Source of the DNA: Clostridiales bacterium
GTDB lineage: Bacteria; Bacillota; Clostridia; Christensenellales; Aristaeellaceae
Length of the DNA stretch: 64,000 nt
NCBI GenBank assembly: GCA_019419995.1
Contig: JAHZHZ010000008.1
Coordinates: 1 to 64,000, forward strand
Reading direction: 5' to 3'
A program made the translations under genes and the position numbers. Of this stretch, positions 43,458-52,618 are shown one piece after another; positions within the stretch are counted from its first letter, which is position 1; each line of letters opens with the position of its first letter. A model generated the notes under the pieces. The model did no database searches. It was not told where the DNA came from and saw nothing but the letters and a program-made list of their open reading frames with translations.

Positions 43458-44087
43458 ATGCAGAGATCACAGTCAAGCAGACGACGCAGGCGAATGCGCA
43501 GGCGGCGAGGACGTTTAGTTAGAATTGTGCTGGTGAGCATGTTGGTGCTGGGCCTGATGGGATTGGGTGTCAAGCTAATGATGGATTCACTGAAAGAGGA
43601 GACGCTGAAGCTCTATCCGCTGGAATATACGGACTTGATCGAGGTTAATGCCCGGGAACAAGGGCTCGAGCCAGCATATGTGGCTGCAGTGATTCTGGCA
43701 GAATCCAGTTACGATCCCAATGCAGTCTCCCGCGACAATGCCCAGGGGCTGATGCAGATTCTGCCGTCCACGGGGGAGTGGATATCCGGGAAGTTTGGAG
43801 AGACCTACACGGAGGGCTGTCTGTTTGATCCCGAAACAAATATTCGCTATGGATGCTGGTATTTAGGCTTTTTGATGAGCCGCTATGAGGGCGACAAACG
43901 ATGCAGTTCAGCCGCTTATCATTCCGGCCAGGGGACGGTGGACAACTGGCTGAAGAACCCCGAGTATAGCACCGATGGACGGAGCCTGGATGTTATCGCG
44001 GGTTCCAATGCTGATACATATGTTAACAGAGTTCTGGAGTATTATGAAAAGTATCAAGAGATTTTTGAGCAGCTGGAAGCAGCATAG
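43458..44087 (+). CDS. Membrane-anchored lytic transglycosylase (SLT domain)
   Basis: A 209-residue murein lytic transglycosylase that cleaves the glycan of peptidoglycan to 1,6-anhydro ends. A very basic N-terminus and one membrane segment (about 22-42) anchor it outside. The SLT domain has the catalytic Glu in LAESSYDPNAVS, then GLMQILPSTGEW and SAAYHSGQGTVDNWL. The start at 43458 is preferred because GGAGG lies just upstream; ATG 43440 overlaps the coaE stop but has no ribosome site. The 3' end overlaps the next gene by 44 bases. Confidence 0.92.
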   Translation: MQRSQSSRRRRRMRRRRGRLVRIVLVSMLVLGLMGLGVKLMMDSLKEETLKLYPLEYTDLIEVNAREQGLEPAYVAAVILAESSYDPNAVSRDNAQGLMQILPSTGEWISGKFGETYTEGCLFDPETNIRYGCWYLGFLMSRYEGDKRCSSAAYHSGQGTVDNWLKNPEYSTDGRSLDVIAGSNADTYVNRVLEYYEKYQEIFEQLEAA

Positions 44088-45675
44088 GCGGGTTCTGGCG
44101 ATGTTGCTGGCTCTCTGCCTGATGTTGCAGGGCGCTGCACTTGCCGAAGTGGCAGACGGCAGCCAATTAAGCACGGATGCCCAATGGCAGGAAACCCAGG
44201 CCGTTTCCACGGGCATCAACATGGATGCCGATATTCGCCTGGGATACGTGGCTTCCAACACGGGGGAAATCAATCCCTTTTATTGCACTGAGCGGGATCT
44301 GGTGAGCCTGAATCAACTGGTGTTTGAATCTGTGGTGGAGTTTGACGACCAGATGAAGCCCACGCCGCTGCTGGCGGACAGCTGGACAGTGCAAGGCAAG
44401 GAGTGGACGTTTACGCTGCGGGAAGGGATTGTCTTTCACAACGGCATGCCTCTGACCGCGTCGGAAGTGGTAGCCAGCTATCAGCGTTTTCTCCTGGCAG
44501 GTGAGCTCAATCCCTATTACAGCCGGGTACAGATGATTGAATCCATGAGTGCGCTGGACGAGCGTACACTGCTGGTCACTTCCCGCTATTCGGGTTATGT
44601 AACCCTGTATGCCATGACCTTTCCCGTGGTGCAGAGCGGTACGCTGGATGAGCGTGTGGCTCGAGGAACCGGACCCTATTGGTATACGGAATACGTAACG
44701 GGGGTGGGCGTACGCTTGGAGGCCAATCCCCTCTGGTGGAAGAAGGACCCGCAGATTCACAGCATCGCTGCCATTAACTGCTATAGTTCCGGAGACGCAC
44801 TGGAAAAGCTCAACACCAATGAAATCAATCTCCTCTGCACCCAATCCAGTAATGCGGCCGTCTATCGCAAAATGTCCGATTATGCCAGTTTGGATTATTC
44901 CACCAACTCTTATGAAATGTTGGTGCCCAATTTAAGTGACAGTTCACCCATGGGTGATTTGCGCATGCGACAGGCGCTGATGTATGCCATTGATCGAGCC
45001 AGCCTGGCGGAAAATGCCTATCTGGGCATGGGTGTGCAGTGCGAAGTTCCCGTCAATCCCAGCTCGTGGTTATATGAAACCCAGAGCGCGGTGTTTTATT
45101 ACAGTCCTGAACGAGCATTGCAATTGATTTTGGAATGCGGCTGGCAGGATCTGACGGGAGATGGAATACTCAATCGATTGGACGGCGTAGTGCTGAAGGA
45201 TCTGACGTTACAGTTGGTGACGTATAACGAAAGCACCAATAGCATTCGGGAAAACGCAGCCAATGCCATCGCCAGCTATTTAGCGCAGGTGGGCGTAAAA
45301 GTGGAAGTACATGTCTATACGCAAAAAACCGCGCTGCAAAAGGTGAAGGATGGGGAGTATGATTTGGCGTTGATTGGAGTGCAGCTCAGTGAAATTCCCA
45401 ATCTTGCACCCTTGCTGCAGGGTGGAGGAAGCCTGAATTTGAATAATTTTAAAAATGACAATATGGAACTGTTGTTGGGGCAAATTGCTTCCGCCCAGAC
45501 GGAAGAGGATTTAAAATCCATCTACAGCCAGATTCAGATGCTGGTGGTGGAGCGCTTACCCATATTGGGTTTGCTGTTCCGGACAGGCACCGTGCTGGGG
45601 CGGCGTTCGCTGGCAGGCCTGAGTGGGCTGAGAGTAGGCGATATGCTCAATGGCATCGAATTCATGACTCAATAG
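44044..45675 (+). CDS. Peptide ABC transporter substrate-binding protein (family 5), orphan
   Basis: A 543-residue extracytoplasmic solute-binding protein of the OppA/DppA family. The N-terminus (basic, then LAMLLALCLMLQGAALA) is a signal peptide cleaved before the Glu that follows ALA. Family signatures: LVFESVVEFDDQMKPTPLLA, WTFTLREGIVFHNGMPLTA, GTGPYWYTEYV-like and RQALMYAIDRASLAE. No permease or ATPase gene is next to it in the same direction. The ATG at 44044 (GGAG upstream) overlaps the lytic transglycosylase by 44 bases, so the two are probably co-translated. It may bring muropeptides to the importer encoded convergently at 45765-51161. Confidence 0.9.
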   Translation: MKSIKRFLSSWKQHRRVLAMLLALCLMLQGAALAEVADGSQLSTDAQWQETQAVSTGINMDADIRLGYVASNTGEINPFYCTERDLVSLNQLVFESVVEFDDQMKPTPLLADSWTVQGKEWTFTLREGIVFHNGMPLTASEVVASYQRFLLAGELNPYYSRVQMIESMSALDERTLLVTSRYSGYVTLYAMTFPVVQSGTLDERVARGTGPYWYTEYVTGVGVRLEANPLWWKKDPQIHSIAAINCYSSGDALEKLNTNEINLLCTQSSNAAVYRKMSDYASLDYSTNSYEMLVPNLSDSSPMGDLRMRQALMYAIDRASLAENAYLGMGVQCEVPVNPSSWLYETQSAVFYYSPERALQLILECGWQDLTGDGILNRLDGVVLKDLTLQLVTYNESTNSIRENAANAIASYLAQVGVKVEVHVYTQKTALQKVKDGEYDLALIGVQLSEIPNLAPLLQGGGSLNLNNFKNDNMELLLGQIASAQTEEDLKSIYSQIQMLVVERLPILGLLFRTGTVLGRRSLAGLSGLRVGDMLNGIEFMTQ

Positions 45676-45679
45676 AAGG

Positions 45680-45726
45680 GAGCAGGCTTTGCGGAATTGG
45701 TTCGCAAAGCCTGCTCTTTTTCTTTT
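45680..45726 (+). terminator. Strong terminator after the orphan binding protein
   Basis: GAGCAGGCTTTGCG (45680-45693) pairs perfectly with CGCAAAGCCTGCTC (45703-45716), followed by TTTTTCTTTT. Confidence 0.95.
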
Positions 45727-45764
45727 GGCAAGTTATGGGGAAAATGTGCAAGCCTTTCTCATAC

Positions 45765-46649
45765 TTACAGCTTGCGCTCGCTGCGATTAATTTGCCTGCG
45801 CAGGAAATTGGCCAGATTGGTGACACACATCAGGGTAGTTACCAGAAACAGGCCTGGAATGAGGATGATCCACCAGGACCGACTCATCAGCGCTTTTTCC
45901 GCTAGAGAGAGCATGCTGCCCCAGGAGATGACTTCTACGGGCAAGCCAATGCCCATAAAACTCAAGGTGGATTCCGCGACGATGGCGCTGCGAATGTTCA
46001 TGACAACCATGAACATGATGGAAGAGACAAAATTGGGCGTCAGATGTTGCCATAGCACGTGGAAGAAGCCGCCGCCCATACAGCGGGAGGCAAGTACATA
46101 TTCGCTGGAACGCAATTGGCGCACTTGGGTGCGCACTACCTTAGCGATGCTCGTCCAGCTGGTAATGCCGATAACGATGGACAGGCTCAATACGTTGGCC
46201 TTACCCAATATGGCCTGTACGAGAATGATGATCAGTAGGCTGGGTACGCTCAGTAGAATTTCCGTCAGGCGCATCAGCGCTGCGTCCAGCCACTGGGGAG
46301 CACAACCGCTGACCGAACCGAAGACGATGGCGATGAGCGTGGAAATTCCAGTGGCGAGAAATCCAATGGACAGAGAGATCCGTCCACCATACCAGATCAT
46401 GGAAAAAATATCCCGCCCCATGGTATCCGTACCCATCCAGAATTCCCGACTGGGTGGAAGATTGTAGTGCATCAGATCCATATATTCGGGGTCCTTGGGA
46501 ATGAAGACTTCGCAGAAGATACAGCCCAGCACGATGATGAGCAGCACAGCGGCAGACAGTACGGGCTTTCCAATGAGTAGCCTTTTGTGACGGGGTGCAG
46601 GGGAAACTGCAACGGGGCGAGGACCGACGATTTTGAAGCTTTCACTCAC
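45765..46649 (-). CDS. Oligopeptide ABC transporter permease (OppC/DppC type)
   Basis: A 294-residue inner-membrane subunit with six predicted helices. The OppC N-terminal signature GTDTMGRDIFSMIWYGGRIS and the EAA loop region that contacts the ATPases (VRTQVRQLRSSEYVLASRCM, then GGGFFHVLWQHLTPN) are present. It is the last gene of the minus-strand peptide importer operon and overlaps the OppB-type permease gene by 8 bases. Confidence 0.92.
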   Translation of the reverse strand: MSESFKIVGPRPVAVSPAPRHKRLLIGKPVLSAAVLLIIVLGCIFCEVFIPKDPEYMDLMHYNLPPSREFWMGTDTMGRDIFSMIWYGGRISLSIGFLATGISTLIAIVFGSVSGCAPQWLDAALMRLTEILLSVPSLLIIILVQAILGKANVLSLSIVIGITSWTSIAKVVRTQVRQLRSSEYVLASRCMGGGFFHVLWQHLTPNFVSSIMFMVVMNIRSAIVAESTLSFMGIGLPVEVISWGSMLSLAEKALMSRSWWIILIPGLFLVTTLMCVTNLANFLRRQINRSERKL

Positions 46650-47649
46650 TGGTGGTCACCTCCGAGTTTTCCATACCTTGACCGGCGCGCATTCTGGGAT
46701 CGATTCGCTCGTTGATGGCCTGGGCGATGATATTGCACAGAATCACCAGCGCACCGGAGAGCAGGCAGATGAGCATCAGCAGGTTGTAGTCCTTGTAACG
46801 GGCACTTTCGTAGGCCAGGGTTCCTATGCCTGGGTAGGAGAACACTGTCTCCACAATATAGGTTCCACCCAAAATATGAGGCACGGAAATAGCCATGATG
46901 CTCAGATAGGCGGGCATGACGTTGCGCAGGCAGTGCTTAAAAAGCACTCTGCGCCGGGTGAGACCCTTGGAACGGGCCAGCAGCACGTATTCCGAGCGCA
47001 CTTCTTCAATCATCCGGTTGCGAATCATGTATGCGTAATACCACAGATGGTTGATCACCACGATAGTCATGGGCAGAATCAGATGAAGGATCCGGTCGCC
47101 CAGATCACCACCGCCTACACTGTAGGCACCGCTGCTGGGCAACCAGCGCAGTTGGATGGCGAAGATCATGATCAATAGTAGGGAGAGCCAGAATTCAGGA
47201 ATGCAACTGACGATAGTTCCCAGTCGGCACACGGCGCGATCCAGCAAGTGGTCTTCCTTCCACGCACAGGCAATACCCAGCAGCAGGGCAAGGCCAAAGA
47301 TTAAAATTAACCCCACGCCGCCCAGTAGGAGGGTATTGCCAATTCTTCCCGCCAGTACATCCAGCACATTTGTTTTGTATTTGTAGGAGATTCCAAAATT
47401 CCCCTGCAGGGCGTCGCCGAGCCAACGCAGGTACTGCACATGAAGACGTTTGTCCAGACCCAGGCGATTTTGTGCCCAGGCGCGCTCTTCGGGGCTCATC
47501 TTTTCCACGCGGTCCCCGTAGTAGGAAACCAGAGGGTCGCCAGGTGCCAGCCGGGAGATACAGAAGACAGCGACGGAGAGGATCAGCACGCTCAGAACCA
47601 ATGCAAGCAATTTTTTCCCCCAATAGATCAGGGGATTGCACCGCGTCAT
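46642..47649 (-). CDS. Oligopeptide ABC transporter permease (OppB/DppB type)
   Basis: A 335-residue membrane subunit of the peptide importer. The OppB N-terminal region (AVFCISRLAPGDPLVSYYGD, then LGLDKRLHVQYLRWLGDALQG), the EAA loop (RSEYVLLARSKGLTRRRVLF) and the LGGTYIVETVFSYPGIG signature are all seen. It overlaps the ATPase gene upstream by 4 bases. The pair of permeases, two ATPases and a binding protein form a complete transporter. Confidence 0.92.
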   Translation of the reverse strand: MTRCNPLIYWGKKLLALVLSVLILSVAVFCISRLAPGDPLVSYYGDRVEKMSPEERAWAQNRLGLDKRLHVQYLRWLGDALQGNFGISYKYKTNVLDVLAGRIGNTLLLGGVGLILIFGLALLLGIACAWKEDHLLDRAVCRLGTIVSCIPEFWLSLLLIMIFAIQLRWLPSSGAYSVGGGDLGDRILHLILPMTIVVINHLWYYAYMIRNRMIEEVRSEYVLLARSKGLTRRRVLFKHCLRNVMPAYLSIMAISVPHILGGTYIVETVFSYPGIGTLAYESARYKDYNLLMLICLLSGALVILCNIIAQAINERIDPRMRAGQGMENSEVTTSE

Positions 47650-48551
47650 CTCACATCCTCCTTTTCTTCCAGCACAAAATGTCCCGGAGTGCGTTCAATC
47701 AGATGCCCGCCCCGGTGAAAGTCCGATTCATCAAAGATCTGCAGAACTCGGCCCCGTTCCAACTTAGGATCGGGGATAGGAATGGAGGAGAGCAGTGCCC
47801 GGGTATAGGGATGTAGGGGCTGGGCAAAGAGTTCTGCAGTGGGGGCTAGTTCTACCAGTTTTCCCCGGTACATCACGCCTACTCGGTCGCAGAGATAGCG
47901 AACCATGTTCAGATCATGGGCGATGAACAGGAAAGTAAAACCGTGTTCCGCCTGTAAATGTTTGAATAGATTTACGATTTGAGCCTGAATGGATACGTCA
48001 AGCGAGGCGATGGGCTCGTCTGCTACCAGCAATTCCGGTTCCATGGAGAGCGCCCTGGCGATGGCTACCCGCTGACGTTGGCCGCCAGAAAGTTCCCCGG
48101 GAAATTTATCCAGATATTGGGCGTCCAGGCCCACGTATTTCATCTGAAACCGCGCCTCCTCAAGCAGACTGCCCCGGGGTGGACGGATGTGGTGGATCTT
48201 CATGGGTTCGGCAATGATGTCCCGCACGCGCATGCGCTGATTCAGGCTGGAATTGGAATCCTGAAAGATTAGTTGGCGGCTGGTTTGCAGCATGCGCCGG
48301 TTTTTGCGGAATTGAGCCGGATCACACACGTCAATGCCCTTGTAGACAATGTGTCCGGATGAGGGATGAAGCACGTTCATCACACAGCGGGCTACTGTGG
48401 ATTTGCCTGAGCCAGATTCTCCCACCAGACCAAAGATCTCGCCCCTATACAATCTGAAGCTCAGATCATCTACTGCCCGGATAGCGATTCTGCGGTTCAG
48501 GGAAAAGACGTGGCACAGGTGCCGAACTTCCATAAGGACTTCAGCTGTCAT
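47646..48551 (-). CDS. Oligopeptide ABC transporter ATP-binding protein (OppF/DppF type)
   Basis: A 301-residue ATPase. Walker A GESGSGKSTVAR, the signature LSGGQRQRVAIARAL and Walker B LLVADEPIASLD are intact, followed by the H-loop (LFIAHDLNMVRYLCDRV). The C-terminal OppF/DppF extension includes HPYTRALLSSIPIPDP. It overlaps the OppD-type gene by 11 bases. Distinguished from the OppD type by LSGGQ rather than FSGGM in the signature. Confidence 0.92.
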   Translation of the reverse strand: MTAEVLMEVRHLCHVFSLNRRIAIRAVDDLSFRLYRGEIFGLVGESGSGKSTVARCVMNVLHPSSGHIVYKGIDVCDPAQFRKNRRMLQTSRQLIFQDSNSSLNQRMRVRDIIAEPMKIHHIRPPRGSLLEEARFQMKYVGLDAQYLDKFPGELSGGQRQRVAIARALSMEPELLVADEPIASLDVSIQAQIVNLFKHLQAEHGFTFLFIAHDLNMVRYLCDRVGVMYRGKLVELAPTAELFAQPLHPYTRALLSSIPIPDPKLERGRVLQIFDESDFHRGGHLIERTPGHFVLEEKEDVR

Positions 48552-49557
48552 GGCTTACACCTCCCACCGGTGGTATTATCCGGGGCGCACGGGGATCCAA
48601 CAGCCAGGTGGCCGCATAATGGGTATCGCTGATGCGAAACATGGGCGGTTGGCGCACATAGTCGATGTCCAGAGCATATTCGTTCCGGCAGGCGAATGCG
48701 TCGCCCTGCGGGGGATGGATTAGGATGGGCGGCATGCCCTCAATGGTATACAGAGGACGTCCGGGTTCCGCCAGAGAGGGTAGGCTGCGCAGCAGTCCCC
48801 AGGTGTAGGGGTGGCGGGGCTGGTAGAAGATTTCCTCTGCAGTGCCGATTTCTACAATTTTTCCCGCATACATTACTGCCACCCTGTCCGCCACCCGGGC
48901 TACAGCGCCCAGATCGTGGGAAACGAGCAGTGTGGCCGTTCCCAGTCTGTGCTGCACCTGGCGAAGCAGATCCAGAATCTGAGCCTGTATAGTGACGTCC
49001 AGAGCCGTGGTAGGCTCGTCTGCCAGCAGGATGAGAGGGTTTCCTGCCAGAGCGATGGCCATTACAGCCCGTTGGCGCATGCCTCCGGAAAAATTGTGGG
49101 GATATAGCTTTGCCCGTTCATCGGCCCGGTCGATACCCACCAGTTCCATCAGTTCCCGCACCCGGTTTTTAAGTTCCTGCCGACGAATGCGTGGCTGATG
49201 TACGCGTACGGCTTCTTCAATTTGCGCGCCGATGGTTAGAGTGGGGTTCAGGCTGGACAGGGGATCTTGGAATACCATGGAAAAGAGTTTTCCCCGTAGG
49301 CGGCGCATATCCCGCTCCCGGTAGGCGGTTATATCCGTTCCTTGTAGAAGAATCTGGCCGGAACGGATACCTGCACTGGCGGGTAACAATTTCATCAGGG
49401 ACTTGCACAAAACACTCTTTCCACAACCCGATTCGCCTACAATGGCCAGCACTTCTCCAGCCATCAGATCAAAGGAAACATCCCTTACGGCTTGTAACTC
49501 TCCTTCAGGGGTGTCAAAGCTTACTGAGAGGTTTTTCACTTCCAAAAGTTTTCCCAT
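48541..49557 (-). CDS. Oligopeptide ABC transporter ATP-binding protein (OppD/DppD type)
   Basis: A 338-residue ATPase with Walker A GESGCGKSVLCKS, the OppD-specific signature FSGGMRQRAVMAIALAG and Walker B LLADEPTTALDVT. The C-terminal region has HPYTWGLLRSLPSL and a cysteine-containing segment (AFACRNEYALDID), although the usual three- to four-cysteine iron-sulfur-like motif of OppD is reduced to one cysteine here. The start at 49557 is chosen since GAGGA is 6 bases upstream; ATG 49563 touches it directly. Confidence 0.91.
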   Translation of the reverse strand: MGKLLEVKNLSVSFDTPEGELQAVRDVSFDLMAGEVLAIVGESGCGKSVLCKSLMKLLPASAGIRSGQILLQGTDITAYRERDMRRLRGKLFSMVFQDPLSSLNPTLTIGAQIEEAVRVHQPRIRRQELKNRVRELMELVGIDRADERAKLYPHNFSGGMRQRAVMAIALAGNPLILLADEPTTALDVTIQAQILDLLRQVQHRLGTATLLVSHDLGAVARVADRVAVMYAGKIVEIGTAEEIFYQPRHPYTWGLLRSLPSLAEPGRPLYTIEGMPPILIHPPQGDAFACRNEYALDIDYVRQPPMFRISDTHYAATWLLDPRAPRIIPPVGGVSHDS

Positions 49558-49584
49558 ATACATTCCTCAATAGACGGAAAATGG

Positions 49585-49607
49585 AAGGGGCTGTCAGCCA
49601 GCCCCTT
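49585..49607 (-). repeat. Intercistronic hairpin between binding protein and transporter genes
   Basis: AAGGGGCTG (49585-49593) pairs perfectly with CAGCCCCTT (49599-49607) with a 5-base loop. It lies after the binding-protein gene; such hairpins usually make the binding protein more abundant than the membrane parts by partial termination or RNA protection. Confidence 0.75.
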
Positions 49608-49637
49608 CTGTCGCCGGTTCTCGTTTGATTGTGTCCG

Positions 49638-51161
49638 CTATTCTATCGTCCATTCTGCCACATTCCAGAAGATTCCCACACCATGGTGGCCCATGACCGT
49701 ATCAGGGGAAATGCCATGAATGCTGGATTTAGCTACATAGTCTGCATCGACATAGCAAATGAAGGCAAAGGCAGGATCTTTGGCCAATTCCTCTTGGAAA
49801 CGGGCGTAGGCCTCAGTCCTCACCTGGGGATCGTCGCTCTGGCGGGCTTCGGTCAGATACTGATCTACCAGGGGATTGGAGTAGCTGGAATAGTTGGCGC
49901 CTTTTCCGGTTCCAAAGACCTTGTAGGTGTGATCGTCCGCGTCAAAGGGGCTGCCCCAGCCGATCAGATAAGCCATTTGTCCGCCCCAGTCCACAACGGT
50001 GGGAATTTCTACGCTGCAGTCGATGCCGATTTGGCGAAGCTGCTGGGCAGCAGCCTGGGCAATGTCTGCGCGTACCTGATCGCCCGCACCTACGCTGATT
50101 ACAAAGCCGATCTTTTCGCCGTTTCGGTAGTAAAAGCCGTCGTCTCCCAGTGTGCATCCTGCATTCTCCAACACGGAACGGGCCTTTTCCGGGTTATAAT
50201 CGTAGTGTTCCACATCTTCATTATTGTAAACGTTGCGCTGGAGAGGCCCGTAGGCGGGAATACCCCGGCCCAGCAGCACTGCATTGATGATGGCCTCGCG
50301 GTCGATGCCATAGCAGATGGCCGGGATGAGATCGCGGTTTTCCGTCCAATAGGGATTGGCGAAGTTGAACATGATGCCTCGATAATCGCTGGTTTGCATT
50401 TCATAGCAGTTGTAGCCCTCTACGCCATCAAACAATTGGGCGTCTCGGGGTGTCAACAGGGCCAGATCCAGTTCGCCGGACTGCATTTGTAAGGCTTTGG
50501 CGTTATCGTCGGGCACGATCTTAAAGATGATTCGGTCAATATTGGGCGTGCCTAGATAGTAATCATCATTTTTCACCAGTACGATGGCTTGCCCTTCGTC
50601 CCAACTCTCCAGCTTATAGGGGCCAGTGCCGACGGGAGACCGGAAGAAGTCTGAAGTTTGCATATCCTCTCCTGCCAACAGGTGTTCAGGCAGGATAGCC
50701 ATGGTCATGTAGTCCAGAAAGGCCACGTTGGGCGCAGAGAGTTTAAAGGAAATGGTTTGATCGTCAATAACGGTGATTTCTTCTACGTCTTCGTAATTGG
50801 GAGCATTTTCAGAGCCATTTTCCGGGTCCATAATGGCTTCAATGGTGAATTTTACATCGCCGGCGCTGAAAGGTTCCCCATCGTGCCACCGCACATTCTC
50901 CCGGAGATGAAAAGTATAGGTACAGGTTTCAGCATCAAAGTCCCAAGACTCAGCCAGGCCGGGCACTACCTGGTTCTCTCCATTGTGGGCAGTTAGGCCG
51001 CTGAAGATTAAAATATTGATCTCTCCATGTTCGTCCATGGCTGGATTAATGCGAGTATAGTCTCCACTGCCGTAGACGAGGGTCGTTCTCTCCTGCTCCG
51101 CGAGGGCGAAGCCGCTCAGGGAGAGAACCAGAATCATGAGCAGAATCATGCCTCTCTTCAT
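49638..51161 (-). CDS. Peptide ABC transporter substrate-binding protein (family 5), first gene of the importer operon
   Basis: A 507-residue secreted solute-binding protein of the OppA/DppA family. Signal peptide MKRGMILLMILVLSLSGFALA, cleaved after ALA. Family features: LVYGSGDYTRINPAMDEH, TYTFHLRENVRWHDGEPFSAGDV, GTGPYKLESWDEGQAI and ICYGIDREAIINAVLLG. The start at 51161 fits the signal peptide and lies 12 bases after AGGAA. It heads the five-gene importer operon and is a different protein from the orphan binding protein at 44044. Confidence 0.93.
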   Translation of the reverse strand: MKRGMILLMILVLSLSGFALAEQERTTLVYGSGDYTRINPAMDEHGEINILIFSGLTAHNGENQVVPGLAESWDFDAETCTYTFHLRENVRWHDGEPFSAGDVKFTIEAIMDPENGSENAPNYEDVEEITVIDDQTISFKLSAPNVAFLDYMTMAILPEHLLAGEDMQTSDFFRSPVGTGPYKLESWDEGQAIVLVKNDDYYLGTPNIDRIIFKIVPDDNAKALQMQSGELDLALLTPRDAQLFDGVEGYNCYEMQTSDYRGIMFNFANPYWTENRDLIPAICYGIDREAIINAVLLGRGIPAYGPLQRNVYNNEDVEHYDYNPEKARSVLENAGCTLGDDGFYYRNGEKIGFVISVGAGDQVRADIAQAAAQQLRQIGIDCSVEIPTVVDWGGQMAYLIGWGSPFDADDHTYKVFGTGKGANYSSYSNPLVDQYLTEARQSDDPQVRTEAYARFQEELAKDPAFAFICYVDADYVAKSSIHGISPDTVMGHHGVGIFWNVAEWTIE

Positions 51162-51218
51162 GGTGCATTCTGTTCCTTTCGACAATTAGAAATTTGGGTG
51201 ATGGATATCCACACCTTC

Positions 51219-51247
51219 AGTATAGCAGTAAAGAAGAGAAGCTTGAA
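51219..51247 (-). promoter_or_regulatory. Putative promoter of the peptide importer operon
   Basis: On the minus strand: TTCAAG (51242-51247), 17-base spacer, TATACT (51219-51224). The -10 is good, the -35 weak; activation by the LysR regulator encoded upstream would explain a weak -35. Confidence 0.5.
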
Positions 51248-51283
51248 GCCCGGAGGGGGGTTGTTTTGCTGGATTTAACAAGG

Positions 51284-52162
51284 TCAATGATGACCTTCCA
51301 TCATCCGCTGAGAGAAAAAGCCGCACAGAAAATGGTAAAAATCCTCCACAATGCGCGAATCAACGCGATTTTTTTGCAGCTGAATAGCGATGCTTCTGCG
51401 ACACAGGGGCTGCGAAATTTCCAGCAGGCGCATGCCACTCTCTCCCAGGCGGCCCCAGCTGAAAGCGGGCCAGAAACCTACGCCCATGTGCGCGGAGATC
51501 ATGTTGCGTACCGTGGTGGGACTGTCGCTCTCGAAGCTGATGCGCGGTGTGAAACCCGCTTCGTGGCAGAAGCGATCGCAGGCCTGTCGGAAGCGCTTCT
51601 GGGAAATTAGGCTGATAAAATCAGCGTCCTTGAAATCTCGCAGTCGAACTTGGGTCAATCCGTCAAAGCGAGGATCGTCGGGTACGGCCAGACAGATATT
51701 TTCATCCACCACGAAGCTATTTTCGCCGGTGGAAGTGGTTCCTACTGCCTGCCCGGAAATGCTGATGTCAAACAGATTCTCATCCTCTCCCATCAAAAAT
51801 TGAAAGCCGACCTTTTCATGGCGCTGTCGGTATTCGATGATGGCTTCCGATACAATCAATGACGCCGCGCTGACCTTAAGATGGATGGTGGTACGCTCCG
51901 GATCGGCCATTTTCTGCAGCTGGTCCGGAAGGACGTCCAGACGGTGAATCAAAGGTTCCAGCTTATCCTTTAAAAAGCGCCCGTATTCCGTCAGTACGAT
52001 GTTGCGTCCCTTCGGCACAAATAGAGGGACGCCCAGCTCTGCTTCCAGACGTCGAATAGACTGTGATAGGGAAGGCTGTGAGACGTGCAGCTTCTCCGCA
52101 CTTCGGGTGATGTGCTGGGTGTGCGCCACTTCCAGAAAATAACGTAGTTGCAGTAATTCCAT
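51284..52162 (-). CDS. LysR-family transcriptional regulator
   Basis: A 292-residue regulator. The N-terminal winged helix-turn-helix (RYFLEVAHTQHITRSAEKLH, then VSQPSLSQSIRRLEAELG) is standard; the rest is the periplasmic-binding-like effector domain. GGGAGG precedes the ATG. It lies upstream of, and in the same direction as, the peptide importer operon, and is divergent from the PQ-loop gene. Either or both are likely targets; the effector is unknown. Confidence 0.93.
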   Translation of the reverse strand: MELLQLRYFLEVAHTQHITRSAEKLHVSQPSLSQSIRRLEAELGVPLFVPKGRNIVLTEYGRFLKDKLEPLIHRLDVLPDQLQKMADPERTTIHLKVSAASLIVSEAIIEYRQRHEKVGFQFLMGEDENLFDISISGQAVGTTSTGENSFVVDENICLAVPDDPRFDGLTQVRLRDFKDADFISLISQKRFRQACDRFCHEAGFTPRISFESDSPTTVRNMISAHMGVGFWPAFSWGRLGESGMRLLEISQPLCRRSIAIQLQKNRVDSRIVEDFYHFLCGFFSQRMMEGHH

Positions 52163-52278
52163 AAAGCCTCCCGATTTATAGGATGTATATTATGACAATG
52201 ATCAAAAATAAGTATTTTTTATTTTGTTATTTATATGATACACTAATTCCAAGAGGAAAACAAGGAGAAATGATAGCA

Positions 52279-52569
52279 ATGACTGAAATTCTGGAATCCG
52301 TGATGCTGATTTGTTTTGGCCTCTCTTGGCCGATGTCCGTTGTAAAGAACATCAAGGCGCATACGGCAAAATCCATGAGCCTGCCCTTTATACTGCTGAT
52401 CATTACCGGCTATATAGCAGGTATCGGAGCCAAAATTTACAGCCATAATTACAGCTATGTATTGGCTATATATGTTTTAAACTTGATCTTTGTTTCTGCC
52501 AATCTGGTGGTATACTTCATTAATCGAAATTATGATAACCGCAAAATGGCGGCACCTCACCATTCCTAA
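52279..52569 (+). CDS. Small PQ-loop membrane protein (SemiSWEET-like)
   Basis: A 96-residue protein with three predicted membrane segments, the size of bacterial SemiSWEET sugar facilitators. The PQ-loop motif region is LSWPMSVVKNIKAHTAKSMS, with Pro-Met in place of Pro-Gln, a common Firmicutes variant. The ATG at 52279 is chosen because the ATG at 52270 is too close to GGAGA. What it moves is unknown. It faces away from the LysR gene, which may control it. Confidence 0.82.
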   Translation: MTEILESVMLICFGLSWPMSVVKNIKAHTAKSMSLPFILLIITGYIAGIGAKIYSHNYSYVLAIYVLNLIFVSANLVVYFINRNYDNRKMAAPHHS

Positions 52570-52583
52570 AACAGAGAAAAAAT

Positions 52584-52618
52584 AGAGCGCCCCGAAACGG
52601 AAAGTTTCGGGGCGCTCT
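52584..52618. terminator. Bidirectional terminator between the PQ-loop gene and the DUF4153-like gene
   Basis: AGAGCGCCCCGAAAC (52584-52598) pairs perfectly with GTTTCGGGGCGCTCT (52604-52618). On the minus strand it is followed by ATTTTTTC and begins one base after the stop codon, so it mainly ends the minus-strand operon. Confidence 0.93.
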
